A stretch of 24,805 nt of DNA from NCBI GenBank assembly GCA_025360895.1, contig JANYBF010000338.1:1-24805 (forward strand), written 5' to 3'. The notes under the pieces were generated by a model. That model searched no databases. It was not told the origin of the DNA and saw only the letters and a list, made by a program, of their open reading frames with translations. Below are positions 1 through 7,183 of this stretch, piece by piece (the first letter of the stretch is position 1; each line of letters begins with the position of its first letter). Both the position numbers and the translations under genes were made by a program. The DNA comes from Verrucomicrobiota bacterium (lineage in GTDB: Bacteria > Verrucomicrobiota > Verrucomicrobiia > Limisphaerales > JADLHS01).

Positions 1-925
1 GAATCCGCTCGCGCACGACGACAAACCGCCGCGCCTTCGCCCAGCCAAACAATTTCACGGGGAACTCTCCCGCCGCGTGCTGTTCGTCGATGACGGTCCA
101 GTCCTTGATCCCGGCGCATTTCCGTTTCAGCGTCGTGGTCAGCCGCGCCACCACCACATAGGGCAAGGCGCGGGCCTCCAGGAAATCCAGGAAACTGCCG
201 GCAAAGAATCCGCTGGCGACCCGCACCGTGCGCAGCCACGTCCCCGCCGGCAAGAGCGTCAGTGCTTCCTGTAAGAACGGGACGACCCCGCGCGCCGCGC
301 CCGTGTTCCCGCTGCGCAACCAACCGTGCAGGATGAAGTGCGCCTCGGCCAGCACCGCCAGGAGCGGATGATGACTGTTGCGGCCCTTGCGCCGGGGATT
401 GAAACCCTTGCGCGCGCCCTCCTGTTTTCCCTCCCGGCAGAACACCGTCGAATCCAAGTCCAGCGCGAAGCCTGCGAGCGGACACTTCACCAGGCGCAGC
501 AGCCAGCGCCAAAGTGGTCGCCAGAAGGCCTCGATGTGCGCCTGGGAGAAGCGCAGGAAAAAGTTGCGGATCGTGTCATCGCTGGGAAAGCGTTCCCACC
601 CCAGCATCGCGTGCAAGACGCGATCAGCCCGCAACCACTCGCTGTGGGCGAAGCGCTGCGCACCGACCACGACCGCCATCAAAAACGCGGTGAGCGCGTG
701 CGCCAGCGGGATGGCGTCGTTGGAGGTCGGTGCGGCAAAGGGCAGGTGTTGCTGCACTTCCCGGGCGAAACCGATCTGGCCCAGGAAGGAGATAAAACTG
801 GCTAGGCCACCGAAGGGCGAGATCGCCTTGGGCGTTTCGTCCAAAACCAGCTTGGCATCGCCGAAGAGCGAGGTAATTTCGGTGCGGGTCGTTTTGTGCA
901 GAGTCGGCTCGGGTTGTTTAAGCAT
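1..925 (-). CDS. IS1380-type transposase, C-terminus cut off by window edge
   Basis: The minus strand is open from an ATG at 925 to the window edge, giving 308 residues of a protein that in this family usually has about 430-480. Residues 151-190 carry the hallmark of IS1380 DDE transposases: FALDLDSTVFC, then a basic stretch with KGFNPRRKGRNSHHPLL, where the first catalytic aspartate (D156 or D158) sits. The region near 232-250 (TVRVASGFFAGSFLDFLEA, then LPYVVVARL) matches the place where the family normally has R-x-D-S-G-F, but here the expected aspartate is alanine 237 (codon at 215-217). The N-terminal part (10-125) holds the usual helical DNA-binding region. The third catalytic residue lies outside the window. 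Family assignment is from recognised motifs. Whether the copy is active is doubtful because of D237A. Confidence 0.85.
   Translation of the reverse strand, partial: MLKQPEPTLHKTTRTEITSLFGDAKLVLDETPKAISPFGGLASFISFLGQIGFAREVQQHLPFAAPTSNDAIPLAHALTAFLMAVVVGAQRFAHSEWLRADRVLHAMLGWERFPSDDTIRNFFLRFSQAHIEAFWRPLWRWLLRLVKCPLAGFALDLDSTVFCREGKQEGARKGFNPRRKGRNSHHPLLAVLAEAHFILHGWLRSGNTGAARGVVPFLQEALTLLPAGTWLRTVRVASGFFAGSFLDFLEARALPYVVVARLTTTLKRKCAGIKDWTVIDEQHAAGEFPVKLFGWAKARRFVVVRERI
1..925 (-). mobile_element. Insertion sequence of IS1380 type, partial
   Basis: The element is recognised only by its transposase, which reads leftward out of the window. The terminal inverted repeat on this side should lie between about 926 and 1000, upstream of the transposase start, but it cannot be fixed because the other end is not visible. 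Downstream of the element the aminotransferase (1147-2322) is intact, so the insertion did not break a gene on this side. Confidence 0.6.
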
Positions 926-1146
926 CAATCCCTATGCCCACAACCCTTTCCGCAAAGCGACCCTTTTTCTATTTCAGAGTTCGGGGTTAAGGTTTGAGAG
1001 TTGCACTTCGAATACTCCGGCGTGATTTATCAAATTGTCAACCGTGACAGCCGGCGCGAGCCGATCTGTTCTTCATCGGTCAAGGACCGCGCCACTGGAC
1101 CGAGGGTGGTTTGGATTCCCTTCACTCCAGCTCCACTGCCATTGCA

Positions 1147-2322
1147 TCACAGCTTCCCGATGAACCGGCGTAACCGTAACATTGCTTCTTTGATATTGTC
1201 CAAGCTCGTGGCATAGGCGCAGCGGACGAACCCTTCGCCACAATCACCGAAGGCCGTTCCAGGAACAACCGCCACTCGCTCTTCGTGCAAGAACCGCATC
1301 GCAAACTCCTTCGCCGGCAGCTTGAATTTCGCCACGCTCGGGAACGCGTAGAATGCGCCGAGCGGACGGTGACATTCCAAGCCCATCTCCGCAAAGGCAC
1401 TCGCGATATAATTCCGGCGCCGACGGTATTCGCTCACCATTTCGCCCACGTCAATGTCCGGGCGCGTGAGCGCTTCGATGGCGGCCTTCTGCGCGAGTGA
1501 CGAGGCGCAGAGCATGGTGTATTGATGAATCTTCATCATCGCCTCGATGAGTTCCGCCGGGCCGCAGGCGTAACCGAGCCGGAAACCGGTCATCGCCCAC
1601 GCCTTCGAGAACCCATGCAGAAAAATCGTGCGGTCGCGCAGGCCGGGCAGACTCACAATGCTGGTGTGCGGCGCGTCGTAGGTCAGTTCCGCATAAATTT
1701 CGTCCGTGATGACGATGAGATCGCGCTCGCGGGCGAATGCGGCGATGTCCTCCAAATCCTGTCGGCTCATGATCGCGCCGGTGGGGTTGTTCGGAAAGTT
1801 CAGCATCAGCACCTTCGTCTTCGGAGTGCATTTCGCCTCCAGCATGGCGCGGGTGAGGCGGAAACCGTTCTCCGCCTTCGTTTCCACGGCCAACGGGACG
1901 CCGTTCGCAAACAAAATGGTGGCGCGATACGAGACGTAGCACGGTTCGTGATACAGGACTTCGTCGCCGGGATTGATCAACGCGCGCAACGCCAGATCCA
2001 GCGCCTCACTTACGCCCACAGTTACGAGGACTTCGCTCTCGGGATTGTATTCCGCGCCAAAATTTTTGCTGACATATTTGGCCAGCGCCTTGCGGAGTTC
2101 AAGATAACCGAGGTTGCTCGAGTAGTGCGTGGCGCCGCGTTCCAACGCGAACACGGTGGCTTCGCGCACATGCCACGGCGTGTCGAAGTCCGGCTCGCCG
2201 ATGCCGAGGCTGATCACGTCCTTCATCGTTGTGACGATGTCGAAAAAGTCACGGATGCCCGAGCGCGGGATGTCGCGCACGACCGTGTTGAGGCGATTAC
2301 GGAGAGATGGAGAGCCGTTCAT
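1147..2322 (-). CDS. PLP-dependent class I/II aminotransferase (aspartate aminotransferase-like)
   Basis: This 391-residue protein is a complete fold-type I aminotransferase, which moves an amino group between an amino acid and a 2-oxo acid in the cytoplasm. Visible signatures are LGIGEPDFDTP (39-49), HYSSNLGYLELR (66-77), NFPNNPTGA with the cofactor-contacting Asn near 179, VITDEIYAE with the pyridine-binding Asp207, and the Schiff-base lysine K240 in GFSKAWAMTGFRLGY. Length is typical for the family. The start at 2322 is supported by an AGGA eight bases upstream. It overlaps the end of the Lrp/AsnC gene by 26 bp, so the two are translated from one message. The substrate cannot be read from sequence: relatives include aspartate, aromatic and alanine-type enzymes, and the partner regulator points to amino acid supply. 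Confidence 0.9.
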   Translation of the reverse strand: MNGSPSLRNRLNTVVRDIPRSGIRDFFDIVTTMKDVISLGIGEPDFDTPWHVREATVFALERGATHYSSNLGYLELRKALAKYVSKNFGAEYNPESEVLVTVGVSEALDLALRALINPGDEVLYHEPCYVSYRATILFANGVPLAVETKAENGFRLTRAMLEAKCTPKTKVLMLNFPNNPTGAIMSRQDLEDIAAFARERDLIVITDEIYAELTYDAPHTSIVSLPGLRDRTIFLHGFSKAWAMTGFRLGYACGPAELIEAMMKIHQYTMLCASSLAQKAAIEALTRPDIDVGEMVSEYRRRRNYIASAFAEMGLECHRPLGAFYAFPSVAKFKLPAKEFAMRFLHEERVAVVPGTAFGDCGEGFVRCAYATSLDNIKEAMLRLRRFIGKL

Positions 2323-2776
2323 CGGTGGAATCCTGGTGCATCAAGACGCCCAGGCGCTTGTAGGTTTTTAACATAAAATGTGTCGAGGTCGAGAGTACGC
2401 CGTCCAGCGGCGACAGCCGCTCGCTCACGAACGTGGCGACTTGCCGGAGGTTGTCCCCCTCCACGAACAGCAGTAAATCGTAGGTGCCGCTCATGAGGTA
2501 CGCCGAACGAACTTCGGGAAACCGGCTGATGCGTTCGGCGATGTTATTAAACCCGCCTTCGCGCGACGGCGTCACCTTGACTTCGATGACGGCGGTGACT
2601 TTGTCGAGGTTCAACTGGTCTTCGTTCAGCACAGCTTGGTAGCCGCGAATCACGCCACGTTTCTCGTATTCAGCAATGCGCTGGTTCACCTCCGCAACGG
2701 GAAGGTTGAGCAGTTTGCCGAGGTTTTCGCGCGATTCGAGCGCGTTGGTCTGCAAAAGTTTTAATAGTTCGTCCAT
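2297..2776 (-). CDS. Lrp/AsnC-family transcriptional regulator
   Basis: The 159-residue protein has an N-terminal winged helix-turn-helix (about 1-55, with ESRENLGKLLNLPVAEVNQRIAEYEKRGVIRGY) and a C-terminal RAM/AsnC ligand-binding domain (about 65-145, with IEVKVTP, FPEVRSAYLMSGTYDLLLFVEG). The domain order and size are standard for Lrp-type regulators, which form dimers or octamers and sense amino acids. The start at 2776 is chosen over an in-frame GTG at 2797 because a GGAGG lies at 2782-2786, five bases before the ATG. The gene is first in a two-gene unit with the aminotransferase, and the overlap suggests that the regulator senses a substrate or product of that enzyme; this is inference. 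The helix-turn-helix begins almost at residue 1, so the N-terminal arm is short. Confidence 0.9.
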   Translation of the reverse strand: MDELLKLLQTNALESRENLGKLLNLPVAEVNQRIAEYEKRGVIRGYQAVLNEDQLNLDKVTAVIEVKVTPSREGGFNNIAERISRFPEVRSAYLMSGTYDLLLFVEGDNLRQVATFVSERLSPLDGVLSTSTHFMLKTYKRLGVLMHQDSTDERLSISP

Positions 2777-2863
2777 AAGGGCCTCCGGGAGGCGCACAAA
2801 AAATAGTGGTTGCCAACGGGGTTCGTCGAGCAGAAAACCAATCGGAGCCGCACTTCTGGGAGC

Positions 2864-2881
2864 GCCGGCATCCGTGCCGGC
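2864..2881. repeat. Short GC-rich palindrome (REP-like)
   Basis: A perfect inverted repeat GCCGGCA-tccg-TGCCGGC sits in the divergent region between the Lrp gene and the four-cysteine protein. Flanking text (GGGAGC before, GGTCTGTGCCG after) resembles intergenic repeats seen many times in Pedosphaera-like genomes; that comparison is from memory. Only one copy is in this window. It could also be a transcription-factor site in the divergent promoter region. Confidence 0.4.
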
Positions 2882-2989
2882 CGGTCTGTGCCGCTACCCA
2901 CTGATTCTGTCCACCGCCCAACATTAAATGAGATTGAACTTATCCCCGGCCCCGCGAATAATTCACCCACTAGCGATTTTACGTTTTTC

Positions 2990-3580
2990 ATGAACGAATG
3001 GAACATTCAGTCCCGGGCCCACGCCTGCGAAGCGTGTCAGCAGTCCTTTGCCGACCGGCAGTCGTATCACACGTTGCTCTTGGACGTGCCGCCCGACTTG
3101 CGGCGCACCGACATCTGTGAACCATGCTGGCAAAAGCAATCCCCGCCGGATGCCCCGGCGCCCGCCGGTTTCATCTCGCACTGGCAGGGAGTTTACGAAG
3201 CGCCGCCGCCCGTCGTGGATGCCATACAGAAGGAAACCGCCGAAACGCTGCTGCGGAAACTCATCGAGCAAAACGACCCCCACCACGCGCCCGCTGGCTA
3301 CATTCTGGCCGTCATGCTGGAACGCAAACGCGTGCTGAAGGTGAAGGAACAAATCCTTCGCGACGGCCAACGCACGTTCATTTATGAACAGCCCAAGACC
3401 GGCGATATTTTTACCATCGTTGATCCCGACCTGCACCTCGATCAACTTGAACAAGTCCAGCGCGACGTGGCGGCATTGCTCGAACATGGGTTGAATCCAC
3501 CGGTGGTCGTGCCGGAAAACCAACCGGCTCCCGTTCCGGTGGGCACGGAAATCAGCGGTGAACCCGTGGCTCAAACGTGA
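2990..3580 (+). CDS. Hypothetical protein with two N-terminal CxxC pairs
   Basis: A 196-residue soluble protein that I do not recognise as a named family. Residues 13-16 (CEAC) and 43-46 (CEPC) form two CxxC pairs 26 residues apart, a spacing that suits a small zinc ribbon. The rest is helical and charged (LLRKLIEQNDPHHAP, AGYILAVMLERKRVLKVKEQ) followed by a beta-like stretch (RTFIYEQPKTGDIFTIVDPDL) and a proline-rich tail. The frame is open upstream to 2810, but that extension covers a palindromic intergenic repeat, so I take the ATG at 2990, although no clear Shine-Dalgarno precedes it. It is followed after 89 bp by rnc on the same strand; the pairing may hint at an RNA- or translation-related role, but nothing in the protein proves this. 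Confidence 0.7.
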   Translation: MNEWNIQSRAHACEACQQSFADRQSYHTLLLDVPPDLRRTDICEPCWQKQSPPDAPAPAGFISHWQGVYEAPPPVVDAIQKETAETLLRKLIEQNDPHHAPAGYILAVMLERKRVLKVKEQILRDGQRTFIYEQPKTGDIFTIVDPDLHLDQLEQVQRDVAALLEHGLNPPVVVPENQPAPVPVGTEISGEPVAQT

Positions 3581-3657
3581 GAACATCGAACATCGAAGGG
3601 GCAGGCCACCACGCCAGCGTTGGATGTTCGGCGTTCGAGGTTCGAGGTTCGATGTTT
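3581..3657. repeat. Imperfect inverted repeat between genes (ATCGAAC-type)
   Basis: Starting immediately after the stop codon at 3578-3580, the arm GAACATCGAACATCGAA (3581-3597) is matched by the complement of TTCGAGGTTCGATGTTTC (3641-3658), with one mismatch and one extra base. The inner part (TTGGATGTTCGGCGTTCG, 3620-3637) repeats the same GTTCG theme. A transcript through it would fold into a long hairpin with a loop of about 43 nt. Its sequence style matches dispersed repeats I recall from planctomycete and verrucomicrobial genomes. It separates the four-cysteine gene from rnc. Confidence 0.6.
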
Positions 3658-3669
3658 CCGCTGTAATTC

Positions 3670-4395
3670 ATGTCCGACCTCGCTGCACTCCAAACCCGAT
3701 TGAGTTACCGCTTTCGGGACGAAGCCTTGCTGCGATTGGCGCTCACGCATCCATCCATCGCCCACGAACAGGGTGCGCCCGTGCAACACAACCAGCGCCT
3801 GGAATTTCTCGGCGACGCGGTGTTGCAACTGGCGCTGACCCGCGAACTTTACGAAAAGTTTCCCGACTTCAACGAAGGCCCGCTCACCAAAGCCCGCGCC
3901 AAGCTCGTCAATCGTCGAACCCTCGCCGTGCATGGCCACGCGCTGGGCTTGGGCGAACATCTTGTCCTAAGTCGCGGCGAGGAAATTAACGGTGGGCGCG
4001 ACCGCTCTTCCGCGCTGGCGGACGCCTACGAAGCGCTTGTAGGCGCCATTTTCATGGATGGCGGTTACGAGGTGGCGCGCGAATTCATTCTGCGGGAGTT
4101 CGGCGCGGCGTTTGGCAGCCTGGCCGTAATTCCCATTTTGGAAAACCCAAAAGGCGAGCTTCAGGAATTGTTCCAGGCACGTTCTCCGGAAGCTCCGCGC
4201 TATCATGTTGTTTCCACCACCGGTCCGGATCACGACCGCGTGTTTGAGTGTACCGTGCATCACGCAGGGGCTGAACTGGCGCGCGGCGCCGGTAAAAGCA
4301 AGAAGGCCGCCGAGAGCGAAGCCGCGCTGTCGGCACTGGAAAAACTGCGCGCGGAAACCAACCGACCGACCGGCGACTTGGTTACTCGCCCCTGA
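3670..4395 (+). CDS. rnc: Ribonuclease III
   Basis: The 241-residue protein cleaves double-stranded RNA, maturing rRNA and other transcripts. The family signature NQRLEFLGDAVL is at 41-52. By comparison with E. coli RNase III, metal-binding residues are present as E45, D49, E69 (in DFNEGPL), D118 and E121 (in LADAYEALVGAIF). The C-terminal double-stranded RNA-binding domain spans about 160-229 and ends in the typical GKSKKAAESEAALSALEKL helix. Length is usual. The start ATG at 3670 places the conserved LQTRLSYRFRD at the expected distance from the N-terminus; no strong Shine-Dalgarno is visible. The gene is convergent with fabI, 52 bp apart. The last ten residues (rich in Pro, Thr, Arg) are a non-conserved tail. 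Confidence 0.96.
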   Translation: MSDLAALQTRLSYRFRDEALLRLALTHPSIAHEQGAPVQHNQRLEFLGDAVLQLALTRELYEKFPDFNEGPLTKARAKLVNRRTLAVHGHALGLGEHLVLSRGEEINGGRDRSSALADAYEALVGAIFMDGGYEVAREFILREFGAAFGSLAVIPILENPKGELQELFQARSPEAPRYHVVSTTGPDHDRVFECTVHHAGAELARGAGKSKKAAESEAALSALEKLRAETNRPTGDLVTRP

Positions 4396-4405
4396 CTAGA
4401 GGGCC

Positions 4406-4426
4406 GCGCCGCAGTTCAGGCGGCGC
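4406..4426. terminator. Possible hairpin between convergent rnc and fabI
   Basis: GCGCCGC-agttcag-GCGGCGC forms a 7-bp GC stem in the 52-bp gap between the ends of rnc and fabI, where a bidirectional terminator would be expected. There is no T tract on either side, so it is not a classical rho-independent terminator. Confidence 0.3.
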
Positions 4427-4447
4427 AGGCTTGCCTTCACAGGACAC

Positions 4448-5218
4448 CTACATCCCCATGATCTGGTAACCCCCATCCACGTAGATGACCTGGCCGGTGA
4501 TGGCGGCGGCGCCGTCGCTGGCAAGGAACACTCCGGTGGCGCCGAGTTCGTCGGGCACCACATTGCGCTTGAGCGGGGAGTGCGCCTCGTAGTGTTTCAG
4601 CATTTCGGTAAAGCCGCTGATGCCGCGGGCGGCCAGCGTATTCATCGGCCCGGCACTGAGGCAGTTGACGCGAATTTTTTTGGGGCCGAGATCGTAAGCG
4701 AGGTAGCGGGTGCTGGCTTCCAACGAGGCTTTGGCCACACCCATGACGTTGTAGTGCGGCACGACCTTTTTCGCGCCGTAGTAACTCATGGCCATGATGC
4801 TACCGCCATCGGTCATCAGCGGCGCGGCCGCCCGGGATAGCGCCACCAGCGAATACGCGCTCACGTCGTGCGCGATGCGATAAGCTTCGCGGCTCGTGTT
4901 CACGAATTCGCCTTCGAGCGCCTCCTTGGGAGCGAACGCCACGGAATGGAGCAGGAGATGCAGCTTGCCGAATTTCTCGCCAACGGTTTTGAAGACGGTC
5001 GCGATATCGTCGTCCTTGGTGACGTCGCACGGCATGAGCAGGGTGTCACTACCAAATGTGCCGGCTAGTTCCTCCACGTTTTCTTTGAGGCGATCCCCTT
5101 GATACGTGAAAGCGAGCTGGGCGCCCTGCTTGTGCCAGGCCTGGGCAATCGCCCAAGCGATGGAGCGTTTGTTGGCGACACCGAAGACTATTCCCAGTTT
5201 TCCTGTGAGTGCTGACAT
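4448..5218 (-). CDS. fabI: Enoyl-[acyl-carrier-protein] reductase (NADH), FabI type
   Basis: The 256-residue enzyme reduces trans-2-enoyl-ACP in the last step of each fatty acid elongation cycle. It is an atypical short-chain dehydrogenase: the nucleotide-binding N-terminus reads GKLGIVFGVANKRSIAWAIA (6-25), CDVTKDD is at 64-70, HSVAFAP at 91-97, and the active-site tyrosines and lysine sit at Y146, Y156 and K163 in SYYGAKK...YNVMGVAK, the same positions as in E. coli FabI. The SAGPMNTLAARGI motif (about 189-201) and the C-terminal DGGYQIMGM are also typical. Length matches the family. No clear Shine-Dalgarno precedes the ATG at 5218. The gene stands alone, convergent with rnc and downstream of a palindromic repeat element. 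Confidence 0.95.
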   Translation of the reverse strand: MSALTGKLGIVFGVANKRSIAWAIAQAWHKQGAQLAFTYQGDRLKENVEELAGTFGSDTLLMPCDVTKDDDIATVFKTVGEKFGKLHLLLHSVAFAPKEALEGEFVNTSREAYRIAHDVSAYSLVALSRAAAPLMTDGGSIMAMSYYGAKKVVPHYNVMGVAKASLEASTRYLAYDLGPKKIRVNCLSAGPMNTLAARGISGFTEMLKHYEAHSPLKRNVVPDELGATGVFLASDGAAAITGQVIYVDGGYQIMGM

Positions 5219-5324
5219 AATTAGGTTGAATCGTCAGATGGCTTGATGGTTGAGCCACGATTCAACGCCAGCATGAACCTCCCGGTTACGTTAATCAAGT
5301 TTCCCCTTTGAGCCACCTCCCGCC

Positions 5325-5487
5325 AGGGTGTGATCAAATCCGGGTGAGGGCCGGTGGGGACTCTTCCGCTGCTCCTCGTTCTCATCCTCGTGCTCGTCCT
5401 CGAAATCCCCCGTTGTTTCGAGGAGGAGGATGAGAACGAGGAGGAGGGGGAGGAACGGAGAGCCTCACCCGCTTTTAGTCGCACCCC
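5325..5487. repeat. Palindromic repeat element of about 160 bp with long perfect stem
   Basis: The centre is a strong hairpin: CTCCTCGTTCTCATCCTC (5372-5389) pairs perfectly with 5426-5443, and CCTCGAAA (5398-5405) with TTTCGAGG (5416-5423), leaving a 10-nt loop and an 8-nt bulge on the left arm against 2 nt on the right. An outer arm CGGGTGAGG (5341-5349) pairs with CCTCACCCG (5463-5471). Outside that, GGGTGTGATCAAAT (from about 5326) and the complement of the stretch ending near 5485 still agree with a few mismatches. Reading frames through it encode only low-complexity Glu/Asp or Ser/Arg strings, so it is not a gene. It is probably a dispersed, MITE- or REPIN-like element. Confidence 0.7.
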
Positions 5488-5602
5488 TCCCGCCATGAAT
5501 GCGCCGGGTGAAACATCCGTCGGCACGCTGGCCACCGGGCACTTCGTGCAGCCGATTTGCCACCACAGCGGGCCGGATATTTTGCGGCCACGGATGTCCT
5601 GA

Positions 5603-5800
5603 TTACACGTAACAATCCGGGGAGAGCAGATTCAAATCAACCGATGGCTTATCGCCGCTCAGAACGCACATGACCAGGCCGGGGACGGCGCTCTTGATGA
5701 GCACTTCGCCGTGCTGGGCCGCGGCATCAAGGTCGAGCGATTGATCGCGTTTGAGTTGGGTGATGACGGCGGGAAAAACGCCTTGCCCGTAAGGTTCCAT
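5603..5800 (-). CDS. Small hypothetical ORF, in frame after the M24 peptidase stop
   Basis: A 65-codon frame beginning MEPYGQGVFPAVITQLKRD with coding-like third-position GC. It lies in exactly the same frame as the M24 peptidase, whose TGA stop is at 5831-5833; between the TGA and the ATG at 5800 the frame stays open (IFYDPNSIIQ). No Shine-Dalgarno is seen before 5800. The product has no membrane segment or motif I recognise; the middle (LDLDAAAQHGEVLIKSAVPGLVMCVLSGD) looks like a small alpha/beta protein. It may be a real small protein translated by reinitiation, the remnant of a longer C-terminus of the peptidase, or a fragment of an older gene. Confidence 0.4.
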   Translation of the reverse strand: MEPYGQGVFPAVITQLKRDQSLDLDAAAQHGEVLIKSAVPGLVMCVLSGDKPSVDLNLLSPDCYV

Positions 5801-5830
5801 TTGGATGATGGAATTGGGGTCGTAAAAAAT

Positions 5831-7120
5831 TCAACACCGGTTCATCAAGTCCTCGATCGCGGCGGCTTCGATGGGGATGTCGGCCATCAGATCACATTGG
5901 CCGGTTTCGGTAACGAGGATGGTGTTTTCCAGGCGGACCCCGAAGCCTTCTTCCTTGATGTAAATCGCCGGCTCGCACGTCAGCACCCAGCCGGGCGCGA
6001 TTTTGAGATGGTTGTAAGTGACGTCATGCACGTCGAGGCCGATGGGATGCGCGACGCCATGCATGAAAAACGGGCTCACGGCGGGATGGTCCGGGGTGGC
6101 CTTCCGGAGTTGGGCGGGCTTCAACAAGCCGAGGTCCACACATTCCTTCGCCGTCAGCGCTTCACATTCCATGCGCAGATCCTTCGTGGTTTTGCCCGGT
6201 ACCATCGCTTGGACCATCTGCCGAAACATGCGCAGCACGGCGTTATAGACCTGTTTCTGACGGCGCGTAAACCGTCCGCTTACCGGAATCGTGCGCGTGA
6301 GGTCGCTCATGTAATTGCTGCGGCCCGCCGCGACATCGAGCAGGAGCAAATCGCCCTTCCGGCACGGCTGATCGTTTTGGGTATAGTGGAGAATGTTGTT
6401 ATTCGCCCCGCCCGCGATGATGGGTGGGTAAGCAAACTGCCCTTGGTGCCGGATAAACTCATGCGCAAACTCCGCTTCCACTTCGGCTTCATTCACGCCG
6501 GGCTTCACGAACCGGCCCACGCGTTGGAAGCCTTTGCCGGTGAGATCGCAAGCCGCCCGGATGGCGGCGACTTCATATTCCGACTTCACCACGCGCAACC
6601 CATGCATCAGCCGAGCGAGCCGTTCATAACGATGCAACGGGAACGTCCGTCGGCATTCCCGAACAAATCGCGCATCCCGGGTTTCCACTTCGATGCCGGC
6701 GCGTTGGTGTTCGTTGGTGTTGAGATAAATAATTTCCGACTCGCAGACGAGCTGACGAAAGAGCGGCGGAAACTCCGACAGCCACTTGACGTTCTTGATC
6801 CCGGAGATTTTTGCGGCCTGCGCTTTGGTGAGTTTATGGCCTTCCCAAATGGCGAGCTGCTCGTTGGGCTGACGCAGGAAGAGGATTTCGCGGTGGTTAG
6901 GATCGAAGGCAGCGGGCGCGAGCAACAGCATCGTTTCCTCCTGATGGATGCCCGTCAGATAATAAAGATCGGCGTTCTGGATATGCCCCATCGTGCCGTC
7001 CGCATTGGTGGGCATGATGTCGTTGGCATTCAAAACCGCCACCGACCGGGGCAGTAAAAGCGGGATAAGCCGCTCACGATTGAGCGTGAAGAGGGCGGTG
7101 GGTAAGGGGACGGGCTTCAT
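5831..7120 (-). CDS. M24-family metallopeptidase, Xaa-Pro aminopeptidase-like
   Basis: A 429-residue cytoplasmic enzyme expected to release the N-terminal residue from peptides with proline in second position. An N-terminal creatinase/AMP-N domain (about 1-165, including YYLTGIHQEETMLLLAP) precedes the pita-bread catalytic domain. The two-metal centre is complete: D262 (LLLLDVAAG), D273 (YMSDLTRT), H358 (HGVAHPIGLDVHD), E383 (TCEPAIYI) and E398 (VRLENT). Length and order match PepP. The frame is open to a TTG at 7141, but I prefer the ATG at 7120, seven bases behind a weak GGTGAT. It follows the MFS gene by 63 bp on the same strand, and a small ORF continues in the same frame after its stop codon. 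Confidence 0.92.
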   Translation of the reverse strand: MKPVPLPTALFTLNRERLIPLLLPRSVAVLNANDIMPTNADGTMGHIQNADLYYLTGIHQEETMLLLAPAAFDPNHREILFLRQPNEQLAIWEGHKLTKAQAAKISGIKNVKWLSEFPPLFRQLVCESEIIYLNTNEHQRAGIEVETRDARFVRECRRTFPLHRYERLARLMHGLRVVKSEYEVAAIRAACDLTGKGFQRVGRFVKPGVNEAEVEAEFAHEFIRHQGQFAYPPIIAGGANNNILHYTQNDQPCRKGDLLLLDVAAGRSNYMSDLTRTIPVSGRFTRRQKQVYNAVLRMFRQMVQAMVPGKTTKDLRMECEALTAKECVDLGLLKPAQLRKATPDHPAVSPFFMHGVAHPIGLDVHDVTYNHLKIAPGWVLTCEPAIYIKEEGFGVRLENTILVTETGQCDLMADIPIEAAAIEDLMNRC

Positions 7121-7183
7121 GTTCGGATCACCAGTTTCCAACTGCGGCCAGTGTAGCGGCCGGCCGGGAGAAATGAAATAATT

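Noticed and set aside
378..1025. Long plus-strand open frames opposite the transposase
   Set aside because: They are shadows of the minus-strand IS1380 transposase, which has clear family motifs; the plus frames show only Arg/Ser/Pro-rich text.
5354..5602. 82-codon plus-strand ORF with a Leu-rich start and a Glu-rich middle
   Set aside because: It runs through the palindromic repeat; its low-complexity residues are the direct reading of the hairpin arms.
5831..5833. TGA of the M24 peptidase as a possible selenocysteine codon
   Set aside because: It lies after a complete catalytic domain, no SECIS-like hairpin follows closely, and M24 enzymes need no selenocysteine.
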